This document shows positions 44,692 through 56,844 of a stretch of 64,000 nt of DNA, in pieces. The position numbers were made by a program, and so were the translations under genes. The DNA comes from Hyparrhenia diplandra. Lineage: Eukaryota > Streptophyta > Magnoliopsida > Poales > Poaceae. The stretch lies in contig JADLZK010005861.1 of the NCBI GenBank assembly GCA_015847255.1, forward strand, positions 1 through 64,000. The letters are read 5' to 3'. Within the stretch, counting starts at the first letter, position 1; every line of letters begins with the position of its first letter. A model generated the notes under the pieces. It was not told where the DNA came from, searched no databases, and saw nothing but the letters and a program-made list of their open reading frames with translations.

Positions 44692-45805
44692 TTAAACATA
44701 GGAATGTTTTTTCCTGGACGCATGCCTGCCAGTCTGTGGCATCTACTCGGCCATCTTCCGATTGACTAACACACTTGTTTGTGAAACAACAAATAGCTCG
44801 TGTGTGGCCTAGGACAACCGCGTGGATGGCGAGTAGCAATTTGGAGGTTGTGGCGAGGTTGCATGCATGGCAGGCTTCTCAGTTCTCACGTCGGCATTTT
44901 GCACGCGGTGGCAGACAGCGGCGGCAAGCCTGGTCGATGTAAATCTGAGGAGACGGCTTCTGGATGCTGCCCACAAAAATAGTCCCATAAAGAGAGTTAG
45001 CTGAGGTGAATATCCATTACTTACTGGACACATCCTCCAACAGAAATCAAGAAAGAAACAAATCAAAATAAAAGGGTTGATCGAAAGAGGATTGGCCGGG
45101 ATGCAAGTAGCTTGGCTGCGCTAATGCTTTGCATGAGCTATTGTTGGCCCTTTTTATATGGAAAGCCAACAAATGAAGTCTAACTGAATAGTGCACTGAT
45201 AGAGAATGGAGAGGGATCGATGAAGTAGTTGATTAACTAAGGTAGTGTGATCGTTCAAATTATTAGTGGTGATTTGTGTGGGGAGGTGAATAAGCAAAGT
45301 GAGTGGCCAATTGATGATGCATGTGTGATGGCTAGTGGGGGAGGGCAGAAGTCACGATCCGCGGAGCACGTTAAAAGTAGCCAACTAATTGAACATCACA
45401 TATTCACATGCATGGTTAGCCAACTCCGAGCGGGCAAGGTGAGCACTAAAATGCTATGATTCAGTTACCACTGACGGAAACCAAATCAGAAGGCTGAGAA
45501 CTTTAAAATAAACCCCTAGTGGGATAGCCTTATAGGTGTTTTAGTTTTGGTGCTAGTGTGAGCCCACCTGCCACCGCATGGCCTAAGATTTTTTTTTCGT
45601 GTGTGCCCAGCTGCCCACGTCATGGCCCATTCCATCAACATGACCCAACACTGAAATATAAATTAATTAGAGGGAAAAAAAAAGACGGCGCTCTTGGTGA
45701 GGGTCGAACGGAGCCTGGTGAGGTGGTCGGACAGCTCCCGATGATTTCCAGGCTTACCCACATGCACCAGTACATGTCTACATGATTAGTAGAGCACACC
45801 CCTAT
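44692..45805. other. Intergenic upstream of the glycosyltransferase
   Basis: No gene was recognised. Short open frames carry no domain. This is the unoccupied flank of element C. Confidence 0.4.
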
Positions 45806-45819
45806 ATCTATATATATTG
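45806..45819 (+). promoter_or_regulatory. TATA box of the glycosyltransferase pseudogene
   Basis: tatctatatatattgg lies about 100 bp before the start codon at 45917, a normal plant promoter distance. Confidence 0.5.
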
Positions 45820-45916
45820 GCGTCCGAAGCGTCCACTCTACCCTACAACTCTCCAAGAAGGCCAGAGCCAACTCGAGCTGAGCTTTACCGCAGAGGCCCG
45901 CAGCTAGGAAATAGCC

Positions 45917-47557
45917 ATGAAGAAAACCGTGGTTCTGTACCCTGGCCTCGGCGGCGCCGGCCACCTGATGCCGATGATCGAGCTGGGCAGGGTCTTCGTC
46001 CGGCACGGCGTCTCCGTCACTGTGGTGCTCGTGAAGCCGCCCCTCGCCCTCAACTGGCGTATCCAGCTTCTTAGAATTGAGGGTGCACCATATTTTTTTT
46101 ATATACAAATCTGTGTTTTTTTTTGTTTTTTACAATTTTTAACTAGTATCTATATGCATGACAGGCGGGCCAGGGGGTCGGTGGACCCCTCAGACCCCCA
46201 TTGGATCCGCCACTAGGCCTCAAGGCCTTCGACTTCCCCACCGTGGTCGCCCACGCCGTGGCCTCCAACCCGTCCATGTCCTTCCACGTCCTACGGCGTC
46301 GCCGCTGCCCGCTACTGGCTCGGTTCCAGCTCTAGCTCCGACGACGCTCCAACCAGGAAGAACGTCATCCTCCAGATGGTGGACTGCCTCAAGGCCATGA
46401 ACGCTCCGCTCCGCGACTTCCTCCTGTCGCTGCCCGCCGTCGACGCGCTCGTCATCGACATGTTCTGTCCCGACGCGCTCGACGTCGCGGCCGAACTCAG
46501 GCTGCCCGTCTACTACTCCTACACCTCGTGCGCCGGTGACCTCGCCGTCTCCCTCAGCCTCGCCTTCAACCAAGACACCAACGCAGCAGCTTCCTTGAAT
46601 GCTCGCGGCGGCGGCGTCGACACCACCCTTTCCTTGTCGGGCGCTCCTCCGATCAAGGCGTCGGATCTTCCGAGTGAATTTGTGGACGACCCTGAAGCAT
46701 TCAATGCCATCTTGCAAAAGGCTCCAGCGGATGGCGGCGTCCGGCGGGATCCTCGTCAACACCCTTCGTGGAGCTGGAGATGCGGGCGGTGCGCGCCCTG
46801 CAAGACGGGCTCTGCGTGCCCGGCCATGCCATGCCGCCGGTCTACTGCATCGGGCCACTGGTGTCCGGCGGCGGTGGGGATGAGCAGCACACGAGTGCCT
46901 CCGCTGGCTGGACTCGCAGCCCGACCGCAGCGTCGTGTTCCTCTGCTTCGGGAGCCAGGGCAGGTTCTCTGAGAGGCAGCTGAAGGAGATCGCCGTCGGC
47001 CTGGAGAGGTCGGAACAGAGGTTTCTCTGGGTAGTGCGCGCCCCGCGCACCGTCGACGACAAGCTGGGCGAGGGCGAGGGCGAGGTGACGCAGCCAGACC
47101 TCGGCGCGCTCCTTCCAGACGGGTTCATGGAGCGGACCACGGGCAGGGGCCTCGTGGTCAAGTGCTGGGCGCCGCAGGTGGACGTGCTGCGCCATAGGGC
47201 GACCCGGTGCTTTCGTGACGCACCGCGGATGGAACTCCACGCTGGAGGGCATCAAGGCGGGGCTGCCGCTCTTGTGCTGGCCCATGTATGCTGAGCAAAA
47301 GATGAACAAGGTGTTCATCGTGCAGGGAGATGAAGCTCGGGCTGGAAATGACGGGATACGACGGTGAGGTGGTGGCGGCAGATGAGGTGGAGACGAAGGT
47401 GAAGTGGGTGATGGAATCCGAGGGCGGGCGGGCGCTCCGGGAGAGGTCGGCGGCGGCCAAAGATACGGCAGCCATGGCGATGCAGGAAGGTGGCTCGTCT
47501 CACTCTGACTTTGTCAGATTCCTCAAGGATCTTGGCAACATTTCATCGTGTTCGTGA
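45917..47557 (+). pseudogene. UDP-glycosyltransferase (family 1, UGT88-like), disrupted
   Basis: The start MKKTVVLYPGLGGAGHLMPM is typical of UGT88-like enzymes, which move sugar from UDP-sugar to phenolic or other small acceptors in the cytosol. An insertion follows at about 46064-46214. The N-terminal domain continues (VDALVIDMFCPDALDVAAEL, KASDLPSEFVDD), then the inter-domain part (PPVYCIGPLVSGG), then FLCFGSQGRFSERQLKEIAV. The C-terminal PSPG box starts WAPQVDVLRH, shifts frame, and continues GAFVTHRGWNSTLEGIKAG. The conserved HCGW Cys is Arg here. The end is HSDFVRFLKDLGN and a stop at 47557. There are frame changes near 46300-46370, 46745, 46890, 47205 and 47320. Total length matches an intronless UGT of about 470 residues. 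Confidence 0.85.
46064..46214. mobile_element. Small insertion in the glycosyltransferase N-terminal domain
   Basis: About 150 bp of AT-rich sequence ending in gggtcggtggacccctcaga and ccattggatccgccac separates ALNW from GLKAFDFPTVV, which are near neighbours in other family members. It looks like a piece of a non-autonomous element; the family was not identified. Confidence 0.45.
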
Positions 47558-47664
47558 AGGAGTGTGAAGGAGTGCCGGCTTGCTCTGCTCAATCATGTGT
47601 TGTTGTCGAATAAAGTACGCTTTTCCGTGTACAAGACACGAGTATATATGTGGATCTCTTGTAT

Positions 47665-48160
47665 TTTTTTTTTCAAAAGATCGGTTAACCGGCTTTCATG
47701 CATAAGAGAGGAGTAAGCAATTACAGTTTTACAATGCGCAAAGGTGCACCCAATTCGCGTGGTTTCCAAACTAATTGAGAAATCCGCCACCCCTACACTT
47801 CAGTAGATCGATCAATTTACACAATATATGAAAACATCAGCAAACCATCTACTCCATTGGCCCGATCATCACAGTAGCTGCTAATTGTATGGCATCGCCG
47901 GAATCACCATGTCCAGGCCTTTATTCCCCGCGGACACCCATACTCTTACTTCATCTTGGATTGCATTGAAAAATTGCTCCACTAATCTGCTGCTCTTCTT
48001 GAAAATGCGGTGATTCCTCTCCTTGCATATTTCCGGGACAGTGAGCATGACCATGGAACGTATACCAGCTCTTTTGGTTTGTTGCACACTGCTGCTCAAC
48101 TCAACAAACCACTCTTCTGTCTGTCCCCAGCAAAGGCGGACCCAACTTTCGAGCATATGG
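47665..48160 (-). mobile_element. LINE 3' relic, minus strand
   Basis: 48156-47881 encodes EEWFVELSSSVQQTKRAG and PEICKERNHRIFKKSSRLVE, the tail of plant LINE ORF2 after its zinc finger. It is followed by a 3' UTR and a short poly(A) (plus-strand T-run at 47665-47674). It is 5'-truncated, like the copy at 28700, but not the same subfamily. Confidence 0.7.
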
Positions 48161-48998
48161 TGGTCTCCTAAAAATTTTATTATACAAATTCGATAAAACC
48201 ATATTATAATTCGGTAAAACGAAGTCAGATCTTAATATAAATTGTTCAAATGGAATACAAATGCCTTGAAAAATAGCAATATGAGAGACATACTGAATTG
48301 GGCCTCCAATATCTCGGTACGGAAAATCATGAATATAAGGTTTAGGGCAACAACAACCGCCTTCTTTGATGCTTTTGAAAAAAAAAAGATTGAATGTCTC
48401 CATTTCTCTTCATAATTCATGATGACTGAAAAAAAAAAAAACACTCACCAATTATGATCAAAGAAGACTATAAAAAATTCATCAATCATGAAGAGAGGAG
48501 GGAGATTGGGAGAACTCACTCAGGATGACAATTGATAGGATTAGATGCTTGATGCCGAGAACCACTCCGAGCGTCGGCGCGATGATCGTGATCGGCGATG
48601 CCCCTCGACGCGACGGACGACGGCGCCAGAAGATCGATCGTGTCGTAGCAATGCCCCTGAGTGCGCGCGACCGCTGGGACCTGGCCTGGGCCGAGTGGCC
48701 GAAGAACAGGAGAAGTGGGCCGCGCGATGACCGCAGCCGGTGTTCACCTCGCCAGTCCGCGACGCGACGCTGTGATCGGTTTTTTTTTTTTTTTTTTTTT
48801 GCATTTTTTGATTTATACCGACCACCCTGTGGGTCCACCCTGGTCCCCACCGGTCTCAATGTGTGTATTCTTGCTTGCTAGGATGTACTACACGTGTGAT
48901 CAAACCAGATTATTGACCAGACAGCAGCAACATGAAAAGATATGCAAAATATCCGTCCACGATCCGTTGTCAACTGGGCGCTGATTAGTTAGTATTAA
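48161..48998. other. Intergenic
   Basis: No gene was recognised. A T-run of about 21 bases at 48780-48800 may be the reversed poly(A) of an insertion covering 48490-48780, but no domain supports this. Confidence 0.35.
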
Positions 48999-49001
48999 TT
49001 A

Positions 49002-50083
49002 GGGTGTGTTTGGTTGGGCTTTTGGCTGTGGCTTTTGCCCCAAAAGCCAAAAGCCCAACCAAAGGGGAGCTGCCACCAAAAGCCAAAGCCAAAGCGAGCT
49101 TTTGATCTAAGACAAATTTTATCAAAGCCAAAAGCACCTCTCCCCCGCGCTTTCCACTGCTTTTTGGTCCAAAATTACCCACGCCGCCACCGGTTACACA
49201 CGTAACGATTCGTTTTTCTTTCTTTCTATTCCCCCGTCCGCCCGTCCCCCAACCTCCATCATCCGTCCTCCCCGGGCGCGGCGAGCCCATCCCCAAGCCG
49301 TCCACCCCTCTCCGGCTCCCCCCCCTTGACGAGCCTAGGCGGTGCACCCGACGGCGAGCCCCACGCACCGGTGTGGGATTCATCCCCAGCGGCCATGGCG
49401 GCCTGCTTCTCCCGGCGCAGCGGCAAATTCTTGACTTTGGTTCTCGGGTGTGCGGGGAACATGACGGCGGCGTGGGGAGCCCGGGCCGTGAACGCGGAGA
49501 GACCCGAGACCCATCCCGGCGGCAATCCCATCCCCATATTCCCCTCGAGCATCTCCGCCGGTCATCAAAGTTCCGCCACGCCCTCTCCTCCGTCCCGGCG
49601 GACCTCAGCGGCGGGAGCCCCGGCGGCGGTGTGGCGCGCCGCGGGAGCTCCGCGCCGCTACGGGCGCGCGAGGAGCCCCTGGCGGCCAGCACCGCGGAGA
49701 CCGGCGGAGCTCCGCGGCCCGCGGCTCCGCCCGGCTCCGAGGCGCAGCTCCACCCCTCCCTGTCCATCCCCGGCGTGGCTCTTGGCCCCTCCACGTCCCT
49801 CCCCGGCGGCCCTGCCCGCCTCTACTCCTTCCACGGCTCGGTGCGGTGCGGCCATGGCCCGGCGTAGCTCCACCCATCCCGTGCACGCTGTGCGTCCTGG
49901 GGAGAAAGAGAATGGGCTGACAAGTGGGTCCCACACGTCAATGAGACTAGTGTTTGAGAAGCCCACGACTCACAAACCAAAGAGCCTTTTGGCTTCCTCC
50001 GGCTACTTTTCCAAAGCTACTTTTGAGAAAGTCACGACCCACGGCTGCTTTTTGCAAAAGCCACGGCTCAACCAAACACACCC
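49002..50083. mobile_element. PIF/Harbinger-type non-autonomous element with GC-rich cargo
   Basis: Ends GGGTGTGTTTGGTTGGGC and, reversed, GGGTGTGTTTGGTTGAGC are flanked by TTA on both sides (48999-49001, 50084-50086). Subterminal parts are rich in aaaagcca words. The middle (about 49220-49900) is GC-rich and unlike the ends. It contains a plus-strand frame 49326-50087 and others with no domain I know. It looks like a MITE-like element that acquired other DNA, but the source is unknown. Confidence 0.8.
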
Positions 50084-50135
50084 TTAGTCTTCACGAGTAT
50101 CCCTTGCTTCATACTTCATATCTGTATATAATATA

Positions 50136-50691
50136 TGTCATGACCCGAAATCGGACCGGAAGGACGAGGCCGCCAGGACCACGGGCGCTTGGCGCCGCCC
50201 CACAGGCTCAAGGCCACCCCCCCGCCGTCTCCTCCCTTCCGCGGATTCTTTGGCAATTAATCCGAGAAATAAAGGAGGAAAATATCTAGGATTATCTTTA
50301 GGCGTTTTTGGTGTGCAAGGGGATATCTCATTTATAAGGGAGACCCTTATTAGCAAATAAATAAATAGGATATGCTTGTAAAAGGTATTCCAATCTATAA
50401 GGAAACCTTTAGAGAGATTGCTTGAGATACAAGTCCCACTAGCGGGCTATATAAGTAAAGGGTGCGTAATCTTTTCGGGGCAACAAGCAAATAAAGAAAT
50501 TTATCCCAATCTCCTGCTCCTCCTCTCCCCGCGCGCCCTCCCTCCCCTCATTTGCCGCCGCCCGGGGGCCGCGCCGCCACCTTGCGCCTCCCACCAGCGC
50601 GCCCGCCACCACCATCGCTGCCATCCCCATCTCCTCCTCCCAATCCCCTAATTCACGTGTCGATTCGGCCCAATCTAGTTGGTTTCCGACG
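50136..50691 (+). repeat. 5' LTR of element D
   Basis: Starts TGTCATGACCCG and ends near tttccgac. TATA box ctatataag at 50448-50456 and aataaag at 50490-50496. Primer site tggtatccggagaccac at 50693-50709. Confidence 0.85.
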
Positions 50692-50727
50692 GTGGTATCC
50701 GGAGACCACTACGATCCACCCACCACC

Positions 50728-52640
50728 ATGGACGCCGAATCGAAGAAGGCTGGCGAAGAACTTGGGGACGAGTTCGCTAAATTCAACATCGGGATGGACA
50801 CGATCGAGGATAAGCTCTCTATCCTCTCGGCGGCGATCCAGCAGCGCTCAGCGCCGTCAACAACTCCATGACGCCGAGATTGCGATGAAGGCGATGTTGG
50901 AGACGGCGGCCCGCGACTTCATCAGAAGCGGACCGATGGCGGCGAACGGGGCGATCAGTCCGCAGCCCGGTGACGGAGAATCGATGAAGGGCTACTTGGG
51001 GCCGGGCCACGCCAGGGGCGCCGCCATCGGCGCATGCGCCGCCCCTCCTCCCCCTCCGGTCGACACCTTCCCGGCTCTCGCTCCCCGCTTTGCACAAGCT
51101 ATCCTTCCCAACCTACGATGGCAAGGAGGATCCCTTCCCATGGATCAACCATTTGCGAGCAATTCTTCAGGGGGACAAAGGTACGCCGGCCTACGAGCAA
51201 GTCCGGTATGCCTCCTATCATCTCACGGGAGGAGCACAAACAATGGTACATGAGGCTGTCCCGGGAGAAACCGGTGGCGGTGGGCAAGCTTTGCCCAATC
51301 GTCAACGGCGCCGCCCCGGTGAACGGCGGAACCGGGTGGCAGGTGGGGCATCGCCGACGAAGACAGCAGCGTCGATGAGTACACAGAGCGGTTCCGGCAC
51401 ACGTGGCACGCGCAGCAACCTCGGCGACCAGCAGCGGTCAACATCTACACAAAGCGAGCTTGGGCGAACCGCTCAAGGCGGATGTCGAGATCTGAACCCC
51501 AAGGACATGGAGGCAGCCATGTCTCGTCGGGTGGCATACGGCGACGCCTCACCATCCTCTACAACACCGGCAAGCCGGCCTGAGGCAAAGGCGGGGCACC
51601 CACGCCCCCGGCCTGGCGGCCGCCCCCGGCGCCCCCTCGTCACGGCACAAGACCAGGCCGCCGTTCAAGTGGGCGGCACCGGATGAGATGGCGAACAGCG
51701 CAAGGCGGGCCTCTGCTTCAAGCGTGGACGAGCACGTTTACACGGGTCACAAGTGCAAGCACCTCGCCGACATCCGCGGTCTTCAACGCGACTACAACGG
51801 CGATACGACAAACCCCCACTGCGGACGTCAAAGAGGAGCGGTGACACGAAGGTCCTTGTCGGGGACCCCCGACTCCCCGTCGTGGTGCTCATTCTCTCTA
51901 CCTGCGTCGGTATGATCTCGGCACGGTGTCAACATCATCATCGACTCGGGAGCAACGCACAACTACGCCGACCCCGCGTGGTGACCACGGCGGGCCTCGG
52001 ACTTCGGCCGGTCGCGTGTCGCGATCACCTGCGGCACCGGTGCCGCCGACATGCCTAGCTGCCACCTTCGACGTACCACTACGCCTCGGCGCCCGGCACC
52101 TTCGCCCGACATCGGCGCCTATGTCATGCCAGCGGGCGGCGACGGCGTCGGCGTCATCCTGGCATGCCTTGGTTGGCAAGCACGGGACGAAAGTGACATG
52201 GGACTTCCACGACCCACGAGCTGCGATACTACCGTGGCGATCGCTCGAAAGCACGTTCACATCGGCTCCACCGGTAGCGAGGGCGCTCTCGGCCCCGGCC
52301 TGCTTTCGGTCGAGCATCTTCGCCGACATCCGGACTGCTACAACCCGGCTTGGGAAGCGTTCAAGGCATGCGGCGCCTTGGACCTCACGACCGTCCAACG
52401 GAGTCGCCCGTTCAACTTCGCCGGGCAACATTGGAGGATCGGCACCTCGCGCGCATCGCCCTCGGCGTTACCACGGGCGATGCCGCTCGGCGTGGACGCT
52501 GGAGGGCGGTCTCCTCCTCTTCGATGGCCGCTTCTACCTCCCGGCTTCCTCTCCACTATTGCGGATCTCTTTGGAGGCTTTTGCTTGGGGCGGAGTTCGT
52601 AGGGGACGAACTTCCTCGCCTTGGGAGCCTACGGCCCGAG
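50728..52640 (+). pseudogene. Gag-protease-integrase remnant of element D
   Basis: The start MDAESKKAGEELGDEFAKFN opens gag. 51106-51270 is the gag core (PTYDGKEDPFPWINHLRAIL, YASYHLTGGAQTMVHE) and 51380-51540 its end (NPKDMEAAMS). The protease active site IIIDSGATHNYADPAW is at 51934-51981, and the linker to RT (TKVTWDFHD) near 52190-52215. RT and RNase H are absent. Within about 300 bp the sequence reaches GGLLLFDGRFYLPASSPLL (52505-52560), which normally lies just before the integrase zinc finger. A deletion of well over 1 kb therefore joins protease to integrase. Frameshifts are frequent. Confidence 0.75.
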
Positions 52641-52645
52641 CCAAG

Positions 52646-54322
52646 CGTTGGCGGTAACCAACGACATATTTTACCCGTCAACTTACTACCATAAAGGGAG
52701 TAAAATTAAATCTTTTTATACTCATATGCATTTACCACTAATAAATTCCACTTGTAGTGTCTTGTATTTTTATTTTGCAGATTTATCATAAAAGCAAGTG
52801 GAAAACCAACCAAAAACGCCTTTAGGAAAGCACATTTTTTGCCAAATCAAGCCCAAGGAGCAAATCGACCCAAAACATCAAATACGGACGGCGCAGCCCC
52901 GGTACACAACTTTTCGGGACGAAACACGACACCCCACGAGGCTCGGGCGAACCGACCTCGGGGGGCGCCAAGACACTGGCGCGCCCGCACCTCCCCGAGG
53001 CGGTTCGCGCCAACCTCGGGAGGCGGTTCGTTGACCTTCCAAACTGGGATTACCGCCTTGCGTCCGTCGGTTTTTGCGAATACATGGAAGGTTTACTAGG
53101 TCGGTTTGGTTGTAAAATAGCACTTAGGCCCCTCCTCCAAGTGTATAAATAGATCCCTCTCTCCCCTCTCTCAACACACACCATTTGGAGTCCAGCAAAC
53201 CAGCAATCTCTTCCTCTACCACCTCTACCTTTCTCTCTTCTTCTTTCTTCTTCTTCTTTCTTCTTTATTCTTTCTTAGTTAACACTTGGAGTAGAAGAGC
53301 TACAAGGAGGGCTTGTCTCCTAGAAGAAAGTGCTTTGGTAATACATCCACTCTATGGAGCATTCTTCTATTTGCAAGTCTTATATTTATGTTCTTGGCCT
53401 AACTTGTGAACTAGAGTATAGTTTTGTTCATGTTCTTGTGTTGGTATATGAACTAGTATATAGTTTACATATCATGATCTTGACATGTTCATTACAGTTT
53501 ATTAATGCTCATCATATGCCTAACTTGATTAGAGGTGGGATAATGGTTCATTGTACCTTCGGGTTTGCTCTTGTTCTAGTCCGTCCATTCGACGAGTGGG
53601 GATCTGGGGGGACAAGAGTAGTGCTCACGGTATGCGGGCATGGTGCGGGTATTATGACACTGTGAATATGAGTGCATGCCACGGTTGAGGGGTGGCGGCT
53701 TGGTCGTGACAAGCCTTGTCCGTCCTTGAAATCCCCCACGTTCTTTGTCTTTGTAGGAGTTCGTAAATGCTTCCTATCGGGCCGTATGGTAACCGGGGAA
53801 GTCTCCCCGTTATCCTAGACTTAACCATGTTTAGATCGGTTTGCATATGATGATTAACTATTCATTTGTATGGTCAAGGCTAGATACATTAGTGCTACTC
53901 CATTAGGATTATTCATTTATTCATTTATTCTTTATCTATTTTCTTTATCCTTTTGCTGGTGGATTTCCAAGCATGTGTCACACTATCTTTAAACCATTCA
54001 TGCTTACCCCTGTTATGAGTATTTTGGTCTAAGCAAACACATGTTCCTCTATTCAAATGCCATGCTAAATTATTAATCACATGCCTTCGTTTGGGCGAAT
54101 ATAAATAACGATACCCTGAATATTTTCCGGGTGAAATGCTACAACGATAGATCCGTGCGCTTGCGGATGAATATCTACAATGACAAGATCTATCCCGTTA
54201 ACAGTCTCATTTCGAATCACCGACACGGTGGTTTACTTGAGAATGTCGTGGCACATTTCGGCGCCTTCATCAGGGATGGGTTTTATACCTATTTCCTTTG
54301 ATTGCGTTAAGAAATGTCAACA
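52646..54322 (+). repeat. 5' LTR of outer Athila/Tat element (element E)
   Basis: Begins cGTTGGCGGTAACCAACGAC (first base T to C compared with element F) and ends aagaaatgtcaaca at 54322. TATA box tgtataaatag at 53142-53152, TTC-rich leader near 53230-53280. The preceding CCAAG (52641-52645) is the expected target duplication; the partner lies outside the window. The primer site gggcgccgttgcgggg (54332-54347) follows, as in Athila/Tat elements. Confidence 0.85.
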
Positions 54323-54485
54323 AGCATTTTCGGGCGCCGTTGCGGGGAAGGCATTGTGAAAAAAAAAAAATAGCTGGCTATGAATATGAGCGTGTGCGTG
54401 GATACCATTTGCTCATACGGGTTAATCTTTATGTTTTCTCTGTTGTGGATGAAAACGGGATAGTGTATGTCGGGTTTCCTCCTGC

Positions 54486-55446
54486 TTGGGGAAAACCGTC
54501 TCCGATCCGAGAGGCACTCCTAAGGAAGAACCGGACTCGTGCCGCTTCTTCCTCGGCAGGAACACCGGCGGTCGAGACCGACATCCTGCACCAACCGAAC
54601 CGCAAGCTATGGCTCGGGAAAGTCATTTAGCGATTTCTCAACTCATTGTCACCTGCGTGCTCCATCGGGCCGTCGGTGAATGTGATGGACAAAAACTTCG
54701 AGCTTTTGTCTTTGGGCTGATCACCATGGTGCGGGCGGTCCATTTGTGGACTGCCGGCGAGGGCGCAAGCGCTCATCTTCAACACTTCACGGGCTGTGCG
54801 ACACGATCGTCATCAAGGATGTCATTGCAGGGCGTCATCGAGGCTCCGCTGTTTCCCTTCTCCCTTGTGGGAAGGCGAAGCGATGGTTCTACAAGGACAA
54901 GGAAGTCGTCGGTGCGTGGGACAAATGTTCCACGGCGTTCCTCGCCAAGTTCTTCCCCATGGGCAAAACCAATGCCCCGGGAGGGAGAATCGCCAACTTC
55001 GCGAGAACCCCGATAGAACCCATTAGGAGGCGTGGGAAAGGCTGCAGAATACATTCAAGCATGCCCGCACCACGGGATGGAGCGGCCGGTGCTCGAGAAC
55101 TTCTACAATGGTCTCACGACCATATCCAAGGGGCACCTCGACGCCCCATTCTTTGGTGGCGCATTTCTATCGCTCACCATCGATCGGGCAACAGCCACGA
55201 TTGACAAAATGGTGGCAAACCGTAGCCGGGCGAAGCGAGCCACGGCCAAAACACAAAAGGCATGCATACCGTGAAGGAGGGCGGATATGCTTGCCGCAAA
55301 AATGGATCTTCTGCTGAAGAGGCGGAAGAGCGCAGCCGCAGATGCTACTACTCGGCAGCGCCCGGTCTACGCCCACGGACGCTCACATGACACGTGAGGC
55401 GTGTGGAGAGGTTGGCCACTCGGGGGATAAGCGCCACGAGACCCGT
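54486..55446 (+). pseudogene. Gag of element E, first part
   Basis: Across three frames it shows PLFPFSLVGKAKRWF-like sequence around 54840-54890, AFLAKFFPMGKTNA near 54940-54980, YIQACPHHGMERPVLENFYN (55050-55110) and GAFLSLTIDRATATIDKMV. It ends with a zinc-knuckle-like stretch EACGEVGHSGDKRHET at 55395-55443, where two of the usual Cys are replaced. This is Athila/Tat gag. It is cut at 55446 by element F and resumes at 62477. Confidence 0.8.
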
Positions 55447-56838
55447 TGTTGACGGTAACCAACGACTAATTAAATACCGTCAACACAACACCAAAACAAC
55501 CTAGAAATAGGATTTTCAACTAACGTATTCCAAAGTTTTGGTGTTTATTTGGACTTGTAGGTACAAACTCATGGATGATCACTTTGGGCCAAAAAGACAA
55601 AGAAAAAGAAATAAAATCAATAAATAGAAAAAGGCCCAAAGGAGCAAATGGCAAGCCCAAACAAGAATCGCAGCAAAACGTCAAAACCGGGCCGGGGCGC
55701 GGTCCGCCCTACAACTTTTTCGGGGACGAAAGACAACACCCCACCGGGCGAGGCGGGCCGACCGGCGAGGGTCTTAGCGCGCGCGCACCCCTTGGTGCGG
55801 ACCGCACCCGGCCGAGGCGGTTCGGCGCCCAAAGCCGGTGAGGCGGTTTGTTACCTTCCAAAAGCGGTGAAACCGACGTGCGCTAGTCGGTTTGCGCAAA
55901 GAAGGAAGGTGTCCAATGACGGTTTTGGCTCTTTCCATGTGGGGAGAAGTATTTTCCAAAGAGCCCCCTCTCCTCTACCTATAAAGGAGGCCCTCTCCCT
56001 CTCATTCAACATAGATCAAATAGATCAATTCCATACAACACAAGGAGGAGCCACAATGTAATAGAGAGGGGAGAGTTCTATTCTTCTTCTTCTTTTTCTT
56101 CTTCTTCTTCTTCTTCTTCTTCCCCCTCTAATTTCTAATGGAGAGTGAGAGAGGAAAGGCTAGAGAGATCTTGGTTCTCTCTACCTGGAGTCTGCCGGAT
56201 CGCCCCTCGGTGTTCCGCGGTTCCTAGGAGGGACCAGTGCGGACTTGTCGGTACCCGCTTCGGAAATACCTGCAAGCTACTTACACTTTGGTAAGAAAAG
56301 CTTGTGATTATCTTTTGGCTTATTGTTCTTCAAGTATATTATCTTAGCTGTTATAGACTTGCGGGATTGGTAGTCGTACCTTCGGGTCGTAACTCTTGGA
56401 GAAGGAACTCTTTGACCGGGGAACCTCGATCGACCCAAGAGTTGTGGATGGTAGTGCAAACGTGGTGTTTGGGCTAGCGTTCTCCTACCTTTGCGGTGCA
56501 TCCCACGGTTGACGGGGTAGGCGGCTTGGTCGTGACAAGCCTTGTCCGTCCCTTGAAATCCCCACGTTCGGCTGCGTCGTAGAGCTAATTGCGGACTTTG
56601 TTCTTTGAGCGTGGGCCGGTGCGAAGCAACTTCTTAACAAGAGCGAAATCCCCTGCACGAAACCTAAGCCATTAAAGATACCTCACTATCCATAAGTTAT
56701 CCTAGGGTAGCCCCGCGCTCAAAGATTAGGCGCAACCGTTCCTGTGGAAAATACGATACCACGAATACTTAGGGTGAAAGCTACAATGACAATTCCGTGC
56801 GCTTGCGGATTTATACGTGTGCGTTAGAAACGTCAACA
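55447..56838 (+). repeat. 5' LTR of element F
   Basis: TGTTGACGGTAACC ... CGTCAACA; the 8 terminal bases are perfect inverted copies. TATA box ctataaagg at 55979-55987, (TTC)n microsatellite at 56076-56122. The primer site ggcgccgttcttgggaac follows at 56849-56866. Confidence 0.9.
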
Positions 56839-56844
56839 AGCTTT

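Larger units (their letters stand above)
50136..52645 (+). mobile_element. Gypsy-type LTR retrotransposon (element D), left part
   Basis: The LTR at 50136-50691 is followed by a tRNA-Met-like primer site, gag, protease and an integrase scrap. At 52646 it is interrupted by an Athila/Tat element, and its 3' side is outside the window. Its LTR is a relative of that of element C (shared TGTCATGAC start, cttgtaaaaggtattccaat, gggctatataag). Confidence 0.85.

Noticed and set aside
49326..50087. 253-codon frame in the PIF/Harbinger-type element as a gene
   Set aside because: No domain, GC-rich, runs into the terminal inverted repeat; kept only as possible captured DNA.
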